Assembly (NCBI GenBank): GCA_965212005.1
Contig: OZ243038.1
Span: 1,054,001-1,118,000 of the forward strand
Reading direction: 5' to 3'
Length of the DNA stretch: 64,000 nt
From: G965212005 sp965212005
GTDB lineage: Bacteria > Pseudomonadota > Gammaproteobacteria > Porifericomitales > Porifericomitaceae
Part shown: positions 35,578 to 45,491 of the stretch, one piece after another
Layout: the number at the start of each line of letters is the position of its first letter
Position numbering within the stretch: the first letter of the stretch is position 1
Made by a program: the position numbers and the translations under genes
The notes under the pieces: generated by a model
What the model was told of the DNA's origin: nothing
The model's database searches: none
Seen by the model: the letters and a program-made list of their open reading frames with translations, nothing else

Positions 35578-38256
35578 ATGGTTTTACAGATACTGGCATC
35601 TCTAATAGGCGTCGCCGTCATTGGATTGATTCTGTCAGCCATCATACTTCCGCTGCTCAACCATTTTCGTATCGAACGGTTGAAAAAAGAAACGCGCACC
35701 CTGCGTAATACGGTTCAGGCCCTGATCACCGTACTGGAGAACAAGGGCATCAAAAGCCCCAACGAAGTCTGGCCCGATGAAGAAAACGGCTTCCCCCCGT
35801 CCCTGGACGAGCCATGGGAGCCGGCGGGACATGCTCCGGGTTCCGATGCAGAACCGCCCGGAATGCCCGCCCCATTGATGGCAGAACCCGTGCCGGAACC
35901 GGCTATCGGGCTGGAACGAAAATTCGGTGCCCTGCTGCCGGTTTGGGTAGGTGGCATCGCGCTTTCCTTTGCCGGATTTTTCCTGATCCGGTACTCCATC
36001 GAAAATGATCTGCTGAATCCGGCGGTTCGCGTCGCGCTCAGCGGTCTGCTGGGAGCAGGACTGCTCTATGCCTCCCACCGGGTGCGCAACCGTCCAGACT
36101 TCCCCAACGGGGTTCGCATCGCCCAGGCGTTGTCCGGAGCCGGCATCGCCGTTTTGTACGTGTGCCTGTTTGCCGCCGTCAGTCTTTATGAACTGATCCC
36201 CAGCTCCATCGGGTTTATCGCCATGGCAGCGGTGACAGCGCTGGCCGTCGTGCTGGCCCTGCGCCATGGCCTGCCTATCGCCATGCTGGGACTGGTGGGT
36301 GGATTTCTCACTCCGGCCTTGATCAGCACCAGCCAGCCTTCCGCACCGCTCCTGTTCATCTACCTGCTCATGGTCTACGGCGGCCTGATGCACGTCATCA
36401 AGCGCCGGAACTGGTGGATATTGTCCATTCCCGCCCTGCTGGGATCATTCCTGTGGGTCATCTTTTGGATCTTCAGCGTCTCGGCAATGGAGGACACGAT
36501 TTGGCTGGCGCTGTTCCTGGCGGGAGTGAGCGGCACCATCGTCTATTACTCCCGGGAACGTTATGCAGAAGACGTCAAAACCGGCGGCTGGAAGCTCGGA
36601 CTGAATTCCATACTCAACTGTACCGGCTTGGGTGGCGGCCTCGTCTTGATGAGCATCATCGCGGTACAGGCGGACTTCGGCGCAACGGAATGGACCCTGT
36701 TCGGCCTGTTGACTGCCGGCGGCATCGGCCTTGCTGTTTTCAACGACAAGCTTTATGGGTTCGTGCCGTGCGCATCCATGGTGGTGAACTTGATCATGTT
36801 GTTTGCCTGGGAACAGGCCCAGGCGGGCAGCTTCGCTCTAACGCTCACCGCATTTGCGATTTTATACGCCGGCAGCGGATATTTCCTGATGTGGCGCGCA
36901 CACGTCCCGCTGCTGTGGGCGGGATTGACCGCCGCCGCCGGCCTTGGATTTTACCTGCTCGCCTACTACAGGCTGCACAACGCCGGCTTATTTGCCGGAA
37001 TTCCACTGTTTTGGGGAAGCGCCGCGCTCATCCTCTGCGCTCTGTCGATCCACGTATTGCGCAAGATCCTCAAGCGCCACGGGGAGCACCCTCATAAAGA
37101 ACACATATTGACGATCTTCGTCGTGACCGCCACTGCCTTCAGCTCCCTGGCCCTTACCATCGAACTGGAATACGAGTTCCTGTCCGTGGCGATCGCCATT
37201 GAGGTCCTGGTACTTAGCTGGATCAACCAGCGCACGTCCATTCGCTCCCTGCGCGCCGTCAGCCTGGCACTGGCTGCGGTCTTCGGCTTCCTGCTGCTCC
37301 CGCAGCTCGTGGTATTACTCAACTACGCAACGCACAGCCTGCTCACTTCCGCGCTGCCGCAGCAGGATCCCGTTCCACTGGTACGGTGGCCCGTCTTCCA
37401 ACTCGGCGTACCGGCGGGACTGTTCCTGCTGGCCGCCCGCCTTCTGCGCCGGCAGCGGGACGGAGCCTCGGTCTTTGCACTGGAAGCCGCCGCCACCGGG
37501 CTGGGAGCAGTCATGATTTACTGGCTCACCCGTCACGCCTTCCACGACGAAACGGAGTTATTCAAGACGCTCGCTGATTTCTCCCAGGGCGGCCTGATCA
37601 ACAACCTGTTATTCATCTACGTGCTCGCGTGCTTCCATGCAGGCCGCCTCGGCAAGCGGGCCGCTTTTTCCTGGAGCGCAATAGTCCTGGGCGCATTCAT
37701 CATGCTGCGCGTCTGCTATTTCGATCTCATCGTGCAGAACCCTCTCTGGTCGCACGAGCAGATCAAAGGCTGGTATCTTCTGAACAGCCTGTTGCCGTCT
37801 TACGGGCTGCCGCTGGTATGGCTCTGGTTGGCAGGCAGGGAACTGAAACACATGGGCCGGGCATCCTGGCTCCCCTGCCTGCAGGGCGCCATGCTGGTGC
37901 TGCTGTTCGCGCTGCTGAGCTTGAATGTGCGCCACGTCTTTCACGGTGAATACCTGGACGGGCAGGGAGCTACCAATGCGGAGGTATATACTTATTCGGC
38001 CGTCTGGCTGCTGCTCGGCGCAGGCTTGCTGATCGCCGGGGCACTAAAGAAAAACAAGGCTTTGCGCTATAGCTCGCTGGTCATCATTCTTCTGGTAATA
38101 GGCAAAGTGTTCCTTTACGACGCGGCGGCACTGGAAGGACTATACCGTGTGCTCTCTTTCTTCGGCCTGGGCTTCAGCCTGCTGGCCTTGAGTTACATCT
38201 ACACCCGGTTCATCTTTAGCAACAAGAGTCGCAGCCCTCCGTTGGTGCAATCCTGA
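35578..38256 (+). CDS. Large DUF2339 membrane protein
   Basis: An 892-residue protein. An N-terminal helix and a short coiled segment (IERLKKETRTLRNTVQALI) precede an acidic, proline-rich linker and then more than twenty hydrophobic helices to the end. This is the pattern of DUF2339 (COG5373). The family's function is unknown; it is an integral inner-membrane protein. The ATG at 35578 follows AGGAAG. It stands alone between two intergenic regions with strong hairpins. Confidence 0.8.
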   Translation: MVLQILASLIGVAVIGLILSAIILPLLNHFRIERLKKETRTLRNTVQALITVLENKGIKSPNEVWPDEENGFPPSLDEPWEPAGHAPGSDAEPPGMPAPLMAEPVPEPAIGLERKFGALLPVWVGGIALSFAGFFLIRYSIENDLLNPAVRVALSGLLGAGLLYASHRVRNRPDFPNGVRIAQALSGAGIAVLYVCLFAAVSLYELIPSSIGFIAMAAVTALAVVLALRHGLPIAMLGLVGGFLTPALISTSQPSAPLLFIYLLMVYGGLMHVIKRRNWWILSIPALLGSFLWVIFWIFSVSAMEDTIWLALFLAGVSGTIVYYSRERYAEDVKTGGWKLGLNSILNCTGLGGGLVLMSIIAVQADFGATEWTLFGLLTAGGIGLAVFNDKLYGFVPCASMVVNLIMLFAWEQAQAGSFALTLTAFAILYAGSGYFLMWRAHVPLLWAGLTAAAGLGFYLLAYYRLHNAGLFAGIPLFWGSAALILCALSIHVLRKILKRHGEHPHKEHILTIFVVTATAFSSLALTIELEYEFLSVAIAIEVLVLSWINQRTSIRSLRAVSLALAAVFGFLLLPQLVVLLNYATHSLLTSALPQQDPVPLVRWPVFQLGVPAGLFLLAARLLRRQRDGASVFALEAAATGLGAVMIYWLTRHAFHDETELFKTLADFSQGGLINNLLFIYVLACFHAGRLGKRAAFSWSAIVLGAFIMLRVCYFDLIVQNPLWSHEQIKGWYLLNSLLPSYGLPLVWLWLAGRELKHMGRASWLPCLQGAMLVLLFALLSLNVRHVFHGEYLDGQGATNAEVYTYSAVWLLLGAGLLIAGALKKNKALRYSSLVIILLVIGKVFLYDAAALEGLYRVLSFFGLGFSLLALSYIYTRFIFSNKSRSPPLVQS

Positions 38257-38380
38257 TCCGGGCGCCGTGCCTTGCACCGGAGATCGGACGGCTGGCTTGC
38301 GTACATCCTTTTAAGTATTTCCTGCACGGTTGGATCATCGGCAACGTGCATTCCCCAGTGCTTTCTTTTATACTGAGCAC

Positions 38381-38423
38381 TTGGGGTGCGAACACCCCAA
38401 CGGAGAAACGGACCGTTTCTCCG
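38381..38423 (+). promoter_or_regulatory. Two adjacent hairpins between DUF2339 gene and mlaC
   Basis: TTGGGGTG-CGAA-CACCCCAA (38381-38400) is a perfect 8-base-pair stem. CGGAGAAACGG-A-CCGTTTCTCCG (38401-38423) follows at once. No T run follows, only GGGTTAAG. These could terminate or attenuate transcription from the upstream gene, or regulate mlaC. Confidence 0.5.
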
Positions 38424-38489
38424 GGTTAAGACACCTGAGGAAACAGGGTTGTCAATTTCACTAATGAACCGAAGGAAGGATTACCGTTT

Positions 38490-39164
38490 ATGAGTAAGGA
38501 TTTCAGTACCGCACGATCGCGATATGCAGGCTGGCGCCCATGGGCAACCGCCGTCGGGCTGGCTTGGTCAGTAACGGCAGTAGCCCCAGCGCAGGCGCAG
38601 AATCCAGCAGACGCGGAACTGCTGATCCAAAACACGGCCAGGGAAATGGTAGAGCGTTTGGAAGTTGAGCGCGAGGAGTTAAGCAAGGACGTCCAGAAAC
38701 TCTATAGTTTTGTCGAAGACTTGATTGTTCAACATTTCGACTTTGGAACGATTGCCAAGTGGGTGCTGGGCAAAAACTGGAAAAATGCCAATGCCGCGCA
38801 ACGCAGCTCGTTTACCGAGGAATTCCATACCTTGCTGATACGCACTTACGCACAGCTCTTGCTCGAGTATTCCGACCAGGAATTTCAGTACCTGCCTTCT
38901 GTCTACAATAAAGACCGGCCGGACCGAGTCCTGGTAAAAACCGAGGTCAGCCAGCCTGACGGCGAAGCGATTCCGATCTTTTACCGGATGCAATACCAGG
39001 ACGAGAGTTGGAAAATCGTTGACTTTATGGTGGGCGGAGTCAGCATGGTCCAGACTTACCGCAATAGCTTCAATGCAACCATACGCGAAGTCGGACTGGA
39101 TGGATTAATAACACAGATGAAAGACCGCAACACCGCCGGGGCGAAGAAGCTGGAGGGTACGTGA
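38490..39164 (+). CDS. mlaC: MlaC periplasmic phospholipid-binding protein
   Basis: A 224-residue protein with a signal peptide (cleavage near APAQAQNPA). The MlaC/Ttg2D fold is visible from VQHFDFGTIAKWVLGKNW, FHTLLIRTYAQLL, YRMQYQDESWKIVDFMVGG and SMVQTYRNSF. MlaC ferries phospholipids between the outer membrane and the inner-membrane MlaFEDB transporter. AAGGAAGGA precedes the ATG. It overlaps mlaB by GTGA. The mlaF, mlaE and mlaD genes that usually come first are absent here; the DUF2339 gene takes their place. Confidence 0.9.
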   Translation: MSKDFSTARSRYAGWRPWATAVGLAWSVTAVAPAQAQNPADAELLIQNTAREMVERLEVEREELSKDVQKLYSFVEDLIVQHFDFGTIAKWVLGKNWKNANAAQRSSFTEEFHTLLIRTYAQLLLEYSDQEFQYLPSVYNKDRPDRVLVKTEVSQPDGEAIPIFYRMQYQDESWKIVDFMVGGVSMVQTYRNSFNATIREVGLDGLITQMKDRNTAGAKKLEGT

Positions 39165-39457
39165 GCGAAACCAGCCTGCAAAGCGATGGCCAGGGGCGCT
39201 GGGTGCTGATCGGCGCCTGGAACTTCCCAAGCGCAGGCGAACTTCAGCGTCACAGTGCACGGCTATTAGGCCAGGAGCCGCCCGAGATTATCGACCTGCA
39301 GGAAATTACGCAAATGGACAGCGCCGGCCTGGCGCTTTTAATCGGCTGGATTCGCGACCTGCAGGCCAACGGTCAGCAGGCGCCCCGCTTTATCAATATT
39401 CCCGCACAGCTTCGCTCCATCGCGGAACTCTATGCCGTGGACAACTTGCTGACCTGA
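39161..39457 (+). CDS. mlaB: MlaB-like STAS-domain protein
   Basis: A 98-residue cytoplasmic STAS domain starting at a GTG that overlaps the mlaC stop. The STAS core IIDLQEITQMDSAGLALL is clear, with the serine that follows the aspartate. MlaB binds the ATPase MlaF and activates the transporter. Position after mlaC matches the end of the classical mlaFEDCB operon. Confidence 0.85.
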   Translation: MSETSLQSDGQGRWVLIGAWNFPSAGELQRHSARLLGQEPPEIIDLQEITQMDSAGLALLIGWIRDLQANGQQAPRFINIPAQLRSIAELYAVDNLLT

Positions 39458-39661
39458 AGCAACGCCCGTGCGCTGCCACGGCACCGGGGCCGGAGATTGT
39501 GCCGCCTTTCCGTCACGATCCACCAGCAGTAAGGCCCATCCCGCCGGACCGTTGATCCGTACGCCGAATACCTGTCGTCGCCGCTCCATCAACCCGCCGG
39601 CACCCTGACTCCTCCTGGCCGCCCGCGCCGCGCAGAGGATGGCCTGGCACAAGGCTGCAGG

Positions 39662-40633
39662 TTAAAGGGACAAACGATACCCGTAGTTTTGCTCGAAGCG
39701 AGTCGCGAGCTTTTTTGCGTGAACGCGGTAATTCTGGGTGCCGTTGTGCTCCATCTGGATGGCACCGAGTAGAGAAGCGAGGCGACCAATTTCCGGCCAT
39801 TCCATGCCCCGCATCAGGCCGTGCAAAAGCCCGGCACGGTAAGCGTCCCCGCAGCCGGTAGGGTCCAACAGCTTGGAGGTATCCGCCGGCGGGACCTGGT
39901 AGTGCGCATCGCGTGTATGGATAACGGAGCCTTTGCCGCCATGGGTGATAATGACGGCCTGCACCTGCTCTGCCGCCTGCTCAATGCTAAGGCCGGTGCG
40001 GTGCGTGATGAGTTGCCATTCATAGTCGTTGGCGCTGATCCAGTCAGCTTGGGAGATGAACGTGCGCAGTTCCTCTCCGCTGAACATGGGCGTGCCCTGG
40101 CCTGGGTCGAAGATAAAAGGGATCCCTGCCTCGGCGAATTGCCGGGCATGTTCCAGCATCCCGTCGCGTCCGTCGGGAGAGAGAATGCCGATAGTGGCCT
40201 GCGGACAATCACTCACCTGGTTGCGGTGGGCATAGTTCATGGCGCCGGGATGGAAAGCAGTGATCTGGTTGTCGTCCAGGTCCGTAGTGATAAATGCCTG
40301 TGCCGTATAGTGTTCCTCCAGCGCGAGCACGTAACTGGCATCAATCTGATTCTGCAGCAGCCAATCCGCATAAGGGGCAAAGTCTCGGCCAACGGTCGCC
40401 ATCGGCAAGGCACTGCCGGGCGAGAGCAAGTTCAGCATGTGGGCGATATTGCCCGCGCAGCCGCCAAATTCCCGGCGCATCTCGGGAACCAGGAAAGAGA
40501 CGTTCAGCATATGGGTTTTCTCAGGCAGGATATGGTTGGCGAAGCGATCCGGGAAGACCATGATGTGATCGTAGGCGAAGGATCCGCAGATAAGAGCGGC
40601 GGGCCGCCCGTCGTTCCGATTGACCCGGCTCAT
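39662..40633 (-). CDS. PfkB-family sugar/nucleoside kinase (adenosine kinase-like)
   Basis: A 323-residue kinase of the ribokinase fold. The N-terminal GSFAYDHIMVFP and EFGGCAGNIAHML motifs form the substrate site. The C-terminal DPTGCGDAYRAGLLHG carries the catalytic aspartate and anion hole. It most resembles the bacterial proteins annotated as adenosine kinase or carbohydrate kinase; substrate is uncertain. Its start overlaps the uvrA stop by ATGA, so the two form an operon. Confidence 0.85.
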   Translation of the reverse strand: MSRVNRNDGRPAALICGSFAYDHIMVFPDRFANHILPEKTHMLNVSFLVPEMRREFGGCAGNIAHMLNLLSPGSALPMATVGRDFAPYADWLLQNQIDASYVLALEEHYTAQAFITTDLDDNQITAFHPGAMNYAHRNQVSDCPQATIGILSPDGRDGMLEHARQFAEAGIPFIFDPGQGTPMFSGEELRTFISQADWISANDYEWQLITHRTGLSIEQAAEQVQAVIITHGGKGSVIHTRDAHYQVPPADTSKLLDPTGCGDAYRAGLLHGLMRGMEWPEIGRLASLLGAIQMEHNGTQNYRVHAKKLATRFEQNYGYRLSL

Positions 40634-43515
40634 ACGGCGCTCCGCGCCGCTTTCCGGGAGCGACCCGGGCGGGCACTTTCCGCCTCCAGCAGCGGACGCA
40701 GAAAACGACCGGTATGAGAGGCGGTATCAGCGGCGATCTGCTCGGGCGTGCCGGTCACCAGGATGCGTCCGCCACCGTCTCCCCCCTCCGGTCCCAAATC
40801 GATGATCCAGTCGGCGGTTTTGATAACGTCCAGGTTGTGCTCGATGACGACGATGGAATTGCCTCGGTCACGCAGCTCCCTCAGCACCTTAAGCAGGTGC
40901 AAGACATCGTGAAAGTGCAGGCCGGTAGTCGGTTCATCAAGAATGTAGAGCGTGTTGCCGGTTTCGCGCCGCGATAACTCGCGAGCCAGCTTGATGCGCT
41001 GCGCCTCTCCGCCGGAAAGGGTAGTGGCCCTCTGCCCCAGGCGAATATAGCCAAGCCCCACCTGGCGCAGAGTTTTAAGCTTGCGGGCAATGACCGGAAT
41101 GGCGGCAAAAAAAACGCTGGCCTCATCTACGCTTAGCTCCAGAACCTCATAGATGTTTTTCCTCTTGTAGAGGATATCCAGCGTTTCCCGGTTATAACGA
41201 AATCCCCGGCACACGTCGCAGCACACGTGTATATCCGGCAGAAAGTGCATCTCAACGCGGACCACGCCGCCGCCCTCGCAAGCCTCGCAACGGCCACCAC
41301 GCACGTTAAAGCTAAATCGCCCCGGCTGGTAACCGCGCGAGCGAGCCTCCTGCGTGGCGGCAAATAACTCGCGCACCGGGGTAAACAAGCCAGTGTAGGT
41401 GGAGGGATTGGAGCGCGGCGTACGACCGATGGGACTCTGGTCAATGTCCACCACCTTGTCCAGCAACCTGAGCCCGCTGATGGAACGGTGCGGCGCAGGC
41501 TCCAGGGACGCGCCGTTCAATTCGCGGGCAACCAGGCGGTAGAGCGTGTCATTGATCAGGGTGGACTTGCCGGAACCGGAAACGCCGGTCACACAAGTCA
41601 TCAGGCCCAACGGCAGTTGCAGGTCAATCTGCTTGAGATTATTGCCGGAGGCTCCTTTCAGATGCAGCATGCGCTTTTTATTCGGCGCATTGCGAATCTC
41701 CGGCGGCGGGATGCATCGGCGTCCGCTCAGATATTGGCCGGTCAGAGATGCAGCGCTGCCGGCAACCTGTTCGGCTCGGCCTTCGGCAACAACGTGCCCG
41801 CCGTTCGCTCCTGCGCCGGGGCCCAGGTCGATAATGTGATCGGCGCTTTCGATCGCTTCCCGATCGTGCTCAACGACGATCACGGTGTTGCCCAAATCGC
41901 GCAGCCGGCACAGGCTATCCAACAGACGCCGATTATCGCGCTGATGCAGGCCGATGGAAGGCTCATCCAGCACGTACATCACGCCTACCAGGCCGGCGCC
42001 AATCTGGCTGGCGAGCCGAATGCGCTGCGTCTCGCCGCCCGAGAGCGTCTCGGCGCTGCGGTTCAGGGCAAGGTAGTCGAGCCCCACGTTGACCAGGAAA
42101 TGCAGGCGGGTGCGTACTTCCTTGAGGATCTTGTCAGCGATTCGGCTGCGCTGTCCCTGCAGGCCCAGGCCATTGAAAAAATCCAGTGATTCCCCGATCG
42201 ACATGGCGGTGACCATGGGCAGGGTATGCCGGCCGATGAAGGTATTGCGCGCCGCCTCGTTGAGGCGCGAGCCTTTGCACGCCGGACAGGCCTTGCTGGA
42301 TTGGCAACGGGCCAGAGATTCGCGGGTGATGTTTGAGTCAGTTTCCCGGTAGCGCCGCTCCATGCTTGGAATGACTCCCTCAAAGGGGCGCTTCCTGACG
42401 TTGATGCGGTTGCGCCGATAACTGGGCAATTCAAAGCGAATTTTCTCATCTCCACTGCCGTAGAGGATGATCCGGCGCACAGTGGCGGGCAACTTGTTGA
42501 AGGGCGTGTCCAAATCAAAATGGTAGTGATCAGCAAGCCCTTTCATTGTCTGGTAGTAAAAGGCGTTGCGCCGGTCCCAGCCGCGGATTGCACCGCCCGG
42601 CAAACTGAGAGAAGGACTGTTCACCACTCTGGCAGGATTGAAAAACTGGGTGACGCCGAGCCCGGAACAATCCGCACAGGCACCGGCGGGGTTATTGAAC
42701 GAAAAAAGGCGCGGTTCCAGTTCGGGGATGCCGTAGCCGCACTTCGCACAGGAGAACTTGGCGGAAAATTCCATCGGTGCCGCGGCCTGTTCGTCCATGC
42801 CGATGATCTGCGCCCGCCCATCAGCCAGGCGCAGCGCGGTTTCCAACGATTCCGCGATCCGCAGGCGCGCCTCCGGGCGTACCCGGAAACGATCCACCAC
42901 GGCCTCAATATCGTGCTTGCAATTGCGCTTAAGTTGAATCGGCTGATCCAGTTCCAGCACTTCGCCGTTGACGCGGGCACGCACAAAGCCCTGGCCGCGC
43001 AACCGCTCTAAAACCTGCTCGTGTTCGCCCTTGCGCCCGCATATGATCGGGGCCAACAGCATGTAGCGCTTATCAGGAGGCAGCTCCAGCACGGCATCCA
43101 CCATCTGGCTCACCGTCTGGGCGGCCAACACCGTCTTATGGCGGGGGCAGTGCGGCTCGCCTACCCGGGCATACAACAGCCGCAGGTAATCATAGATCTC
43201 GGTGATAGTACCGATGGTGGAGCGCGGATTGTGCGAGGTGGATTTCTGCTCAATGCTGATCGCGGGAGAAAGTCCTTCGATGTGATCAACGTCGGGTTTT
43301 TCCATAACCGAAAGAAATTGCCGCGCATAAGCGGAAAGCGACTCAACATAGCGGCGCTGTCCATCGGCATAGATAGTGTCAAACGCCAACGAGGACTTGC
43401 CGGAGCCGGAGACCCCGGTAACGACGACCAGCTGATCCCGCGGAATGTCCAGGCTGATGTTTTGCAGATTGTGCGTGCGTGCCCCGCGCACGCGGATCAT
43501 ACTGATCATACTCAT
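40630..43515 (-). CDS. uvrA: Excinuclease ABC subunit A
   Basis: The damage-recognition ATPase of nucleotide excision repair, about 961 residues. It has two ABC ATPase modules with Walker A sites GVSGSGKS near each half, signature motifs LSGGETQRIRLA and LSGGEAQRIKLA, and several zinc-finger CxxC pairs (CAKCGYG, CPACKGSR, CEACEGGG). The open frame reaches 43671, but the family begins at the RVRGARTHNLQN segment, so I take the ATG at 43515; ATGs at 43509 and 43500 are equally possible. It is divergent from ssb, as in Escherichia coli. No good LexA box is visible between them. Confidence 0.95.
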   Translation of the reverse strand: MSMISMIRVRGARTHNLQNISLDIPRDQLVVVTGVSGSGKSSLAFDTIYADGQRRYVESLSAYARQFLSVMEKPDVDHIEGLSPAISIEQKSTSHNPRSTIGTITEIYDYLRLLYARVGEPHCPRHKTVLAAQTVSQMVDAVLELPPDKRYMLLAPIICGRKGEHEQVLERLRGQGFVRARVNGEVLELDQPIQLKRNCKHDIEAVVDRFRVRPEARLRIAESLETALRLADGRAQIIGMDEQAAAPMEFSAKFSCAKCGYGIPELEPRLFSFNNPAGACADCSGLGVTQFFNPARVVNSPSLSLPGGAIRGWDRRNAFYYQTMKGLADHYHFDLDTPFNKLPATVRRIILYGSGDEKIRFELPSYRRNRINVRKRPFEGVIPSMERRYRETDSNITRESLARCQSSKACPACKGSRLNEAARNTFIGRHTLPMVTAMSIGESLDFFNGLGLQGQRSRIADKILKEVRTRLHFLVNVGLDYLALNRSAETLSGGETQRIRLASQIGAGLVGVMYVLDEPSIGLHQRDNRRLLDSLCRLRDLGNTVIVVEHDREAIESADHIIDLGPGAGANGGHVVAEGRAEQVAGSAASLTGQYLSGRRCIPPPEIRNAPNKKRMLHLKGASGNNLKQIDLQLPLGLMTCVTGVSGSGKSTLINDTLYRLVARELNGASLEPAPHRSISGLRLLDKVVDIDQSPIGRTPRSNPSTYTGLFTPVRELFAATQEARSRGYQPGRFSFNVRGGRCEACEGGGVVRVEMHFLPDIHVCCDVCRGFRYNRETLDILYKRKNIYEVLELSVDEASVFFAAIPVIARKLKTLRQVGLGYIRLGQRATTLSGGEAQRIKLARELSRRETGNTLYILDEPTTGLHFHDVLHLLKVLRELRDRGNSIVVIEHNLDVIKTADWIIDLGPEGGDGGGRILVTGTPEQIAADTASHTGRFLRPLLEAESARPGRSRKAARSAV

Positions 43516-43813
43516 GGGTCTTTGGCTTGGCTCTTCGGTCAGACAGATGCTCCCGTTTCCGGGGCAAAACGGTAATTCTAGCATGCTTCCAGTGTCCGTA
43601 TATTCCCTGCGCACAGGCCCAGGCAGCCCCCGCGGGAACAGATCCCACCCGGTACCCGCCGTGCGCGGCACTGTGCACGGTGGTGCCCGATGCTGGGGGG
43701 AATAAAATACCCGGATCGGCGTATTCCATCAGGACTCTATTTAGGCTATCGTGCCGGAACGAAGCGAGAGCTTAGGAAAAATCGCATTTGCCATTTAATG
43801 TTAGAGGGGAAAC

Positions 43814-44299
43814 ATGGCTAACAGAGGCATTAACAAGGTAATTCTCATTGGAAACTTGGGCGCTGAGCCCGATATTCGCTACACTGGCGACGGAAAACCC
43901 GTTGCCAATCTGAGCGTTGCGACCACCGCAAGCTGGCGTGATCGGGATTCCGGAGAGAGGCAGGAACGAACCGAATGGCACCGGGTAGTGATGTTTAGCC
44001 GGTTGGCCGAAATCGTCGGCGAGTACCTGCATAAAGGCTCCCAAGTGTACATCGAAGGCCGCCTGCAGACGCGGAAATGGCAAGACCAGCAGGGTACCAA
44101 CCGGTACACCACCGAGATCGTAGCCAACGAAATGCAGATGCTGGGCGGACGGGCCGGCACCGACAGCACACCTGTCGATGAGGCGAGAACGGAGCAGAAG
44201 ACACAAGTGCCGAGCGCGGCAAAGGCGCCTGCCAAACAGGGAGAGGGAGAGCCAGTCACCGCCACGGACCACGATTTTAACGACGATATCCCGTTCTAA
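43814..44299 (+). CDS. ssb: Single-stranded DNA-binding protein
   Basis: A 161-residue OB-fold protein. The N-terminus NKVILIGNLGAEPDIRYT and the core TEWHRVVMFSRLAEIVGEYL are typical. The C-terminal acidic tip DDIPF is the docking site for repair and replication proteins. A strong ribosome site GAGGGGAAAC precedes the ATG. An imperfect inverted repeat (GAAGGCACC and GGTACCTTC) follows the gene at about 44316-44342 and may end transcription, although no T run is present. Confidence 0.96.
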   Translation: MANRGINKVILIGNLGAEPDIRYTGDGKPVANLSVATTASWRDRDSGERQERTEWHRVVMFSRLAEIVGEYLHKGSQVYIEGRLQTRKWQDQQGTNRYTTEIVANEMQMLGGRAGTDSTPVDEARTEQKTQVPSAAKAPAKQGEGEPVTATDHDFNDDIPF

Positions 44300-44411
44300 A
44301 TACAACAGGAAGGGGTTGAAGGCACCACGCACGGTACCTTCCAGCCGCGAACAGTCCGCGTTTCACGTAGTTTGAGCAGCAGGCGCGGAGGCTGCCGCCG
44401 TCGCGGCGTGG

Positions 44412-45491
44412 TCAGGCGTCGTTCAGACCATAGATGCACTGCTTGCGCTGGGCGCAAAAATCAAGCAAGCGCTGAATAGGCCGCATCGCCCGCTCGCACA
44501 GTGCGGCGTCCACGTGGGTCTCATTCTCTCCCGTCTCTAAAACGTGCGCCAATCGGCTGAGATAATTCATCGCCATCCACGGGCAATAGGCGCAACTGCG
44601 GCAGGTCGCTCCCTTGCCGCTAGTCGGCGCGGCGAGGAACTTTTTGCCTGGCGCTGCCTGGCGCATTTTGTACAGGATGCCCTGGTCGGTGGCGACAATA
44701 TAAGTATCTGCGGACGTTTTGTGGACTGCCTGGATCAGTTCGGTGGTAGAACCCACGTGGTCGGCCTGTTCGATGACCGAGGCCGGGGACTCCGGATGTA
44801 CCAGTACCACCGCCTGCGGATATTCACGCCGCATCTGTACCAATTCGTGTCCCTTGAACTCTTCATGCACAATGCAGGCGCTGTTCCACAACAGCATATC
44901 GGCCCCGGTATGCTGTTGCACGTAGCTGCCCAGAAACCGATCCGGCGCCCACAGGATCGGCTCTCCACGCTCGTGCAGGTAACGGACCACGTCCAGGGCA
45001 GTGCCGGAAGTTACCATCCAATCGGCCTGCGCCTTTACTGCCGCACTGGTGTTGGCGTAAACCACCACGGTACGATCAGGATGCTGCCTGCGAAACGCCT
45101 CAAACGCGTCCGGCGGGCAGCCCGTGTCCAAAGAGCATTCCGCACGCAGATCTGGCATCAGGACGCGTTTTTCCGGGTTCAGCAGCTTGGCCGTCTCCCC
45201 CATGAAACGCACGCCGCCGACCACCAGGGTGCGGGCGGAAGACTCATGCCCGAAACGAGCCATGTCCAGCGAGTCCGAGACATAGCCCCCGGACTGTTCC
45301 GCCAAACGTTGCAAGTCCGGGTGAGTGTAGTAGTGGGCGATCAAAACGGCGTCCTGTATCTTCAGCAGGCGCTTGATGCGCTGCTGCAGCGCCTCGCGCT
45401 CCTGCGTTTCCAGTTCCTCGTGCACCACTGGCGGTACTCGCTGAGGTTCCAGGCCATGCATGGCCAAGGCATTGTCCTGTTGCTGGTTCAT
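44412..45491 (-). CDS. nadA: Quinolinate synthase
   Basis: It makes quinolinate from iminoaspartate and dihydroxyacetone phosphate in NAD synthesis, using a 4Fe-4S cluster. The conserved cysteines are seen in DLRAECSLDTGCP, WNSACIVHEEF and CRSCAYCPWM. The HYYTHPDLQ and GGVRFMGETAKLL motifs are typical. The frame runs up to 45587, but the ATG at 45491 overlaps the stop of the regulator gene (ATGA) and fits the family's length, giving 359 residues. The coupling to nrtR indicates joint expression. Confidence 0.93.
   Translation of the reverse strand: MNQQQDNALAMHGLEPQRVPPVVHEELETQEREALQQRIKRLLKIQDAVLIAHYYTHPDLQRLAEQSGGYVSDSLDMARFGHESSARTLVVGGVRFMGETAKLLNPEKRVLMPDLRAECSLDTGCPPDAFEAFRRQHPDRTVVVYANTSAAVKAQADWMVTSGTALDVVRYLHERGEPILWAPDRFLGSYVQQHTGADMLLWNSACIVHEEFKGHELVQMRREYPQAVVLVHPESPASVIEQADHVGSTTELIQAVHKTSADTYIVATDQGILYKMRQAAPGKKFLAAPTSGKGATCRSCAYCPWMAMNYLSRLAHVLETGENETHVDAALCERAMRPIQRLLDFCAQRKQCIYGLNDA

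Noticed and set aside
43607..43622. CTG-N10-CAG between uvrA and ssb as a LexA box
   Set aside because: The middle is GC-rich and unlike the TATATATA core of gammaproteobacterial LexA sites, and the site lies within likely leader sequence; spacing alone is chance-level.
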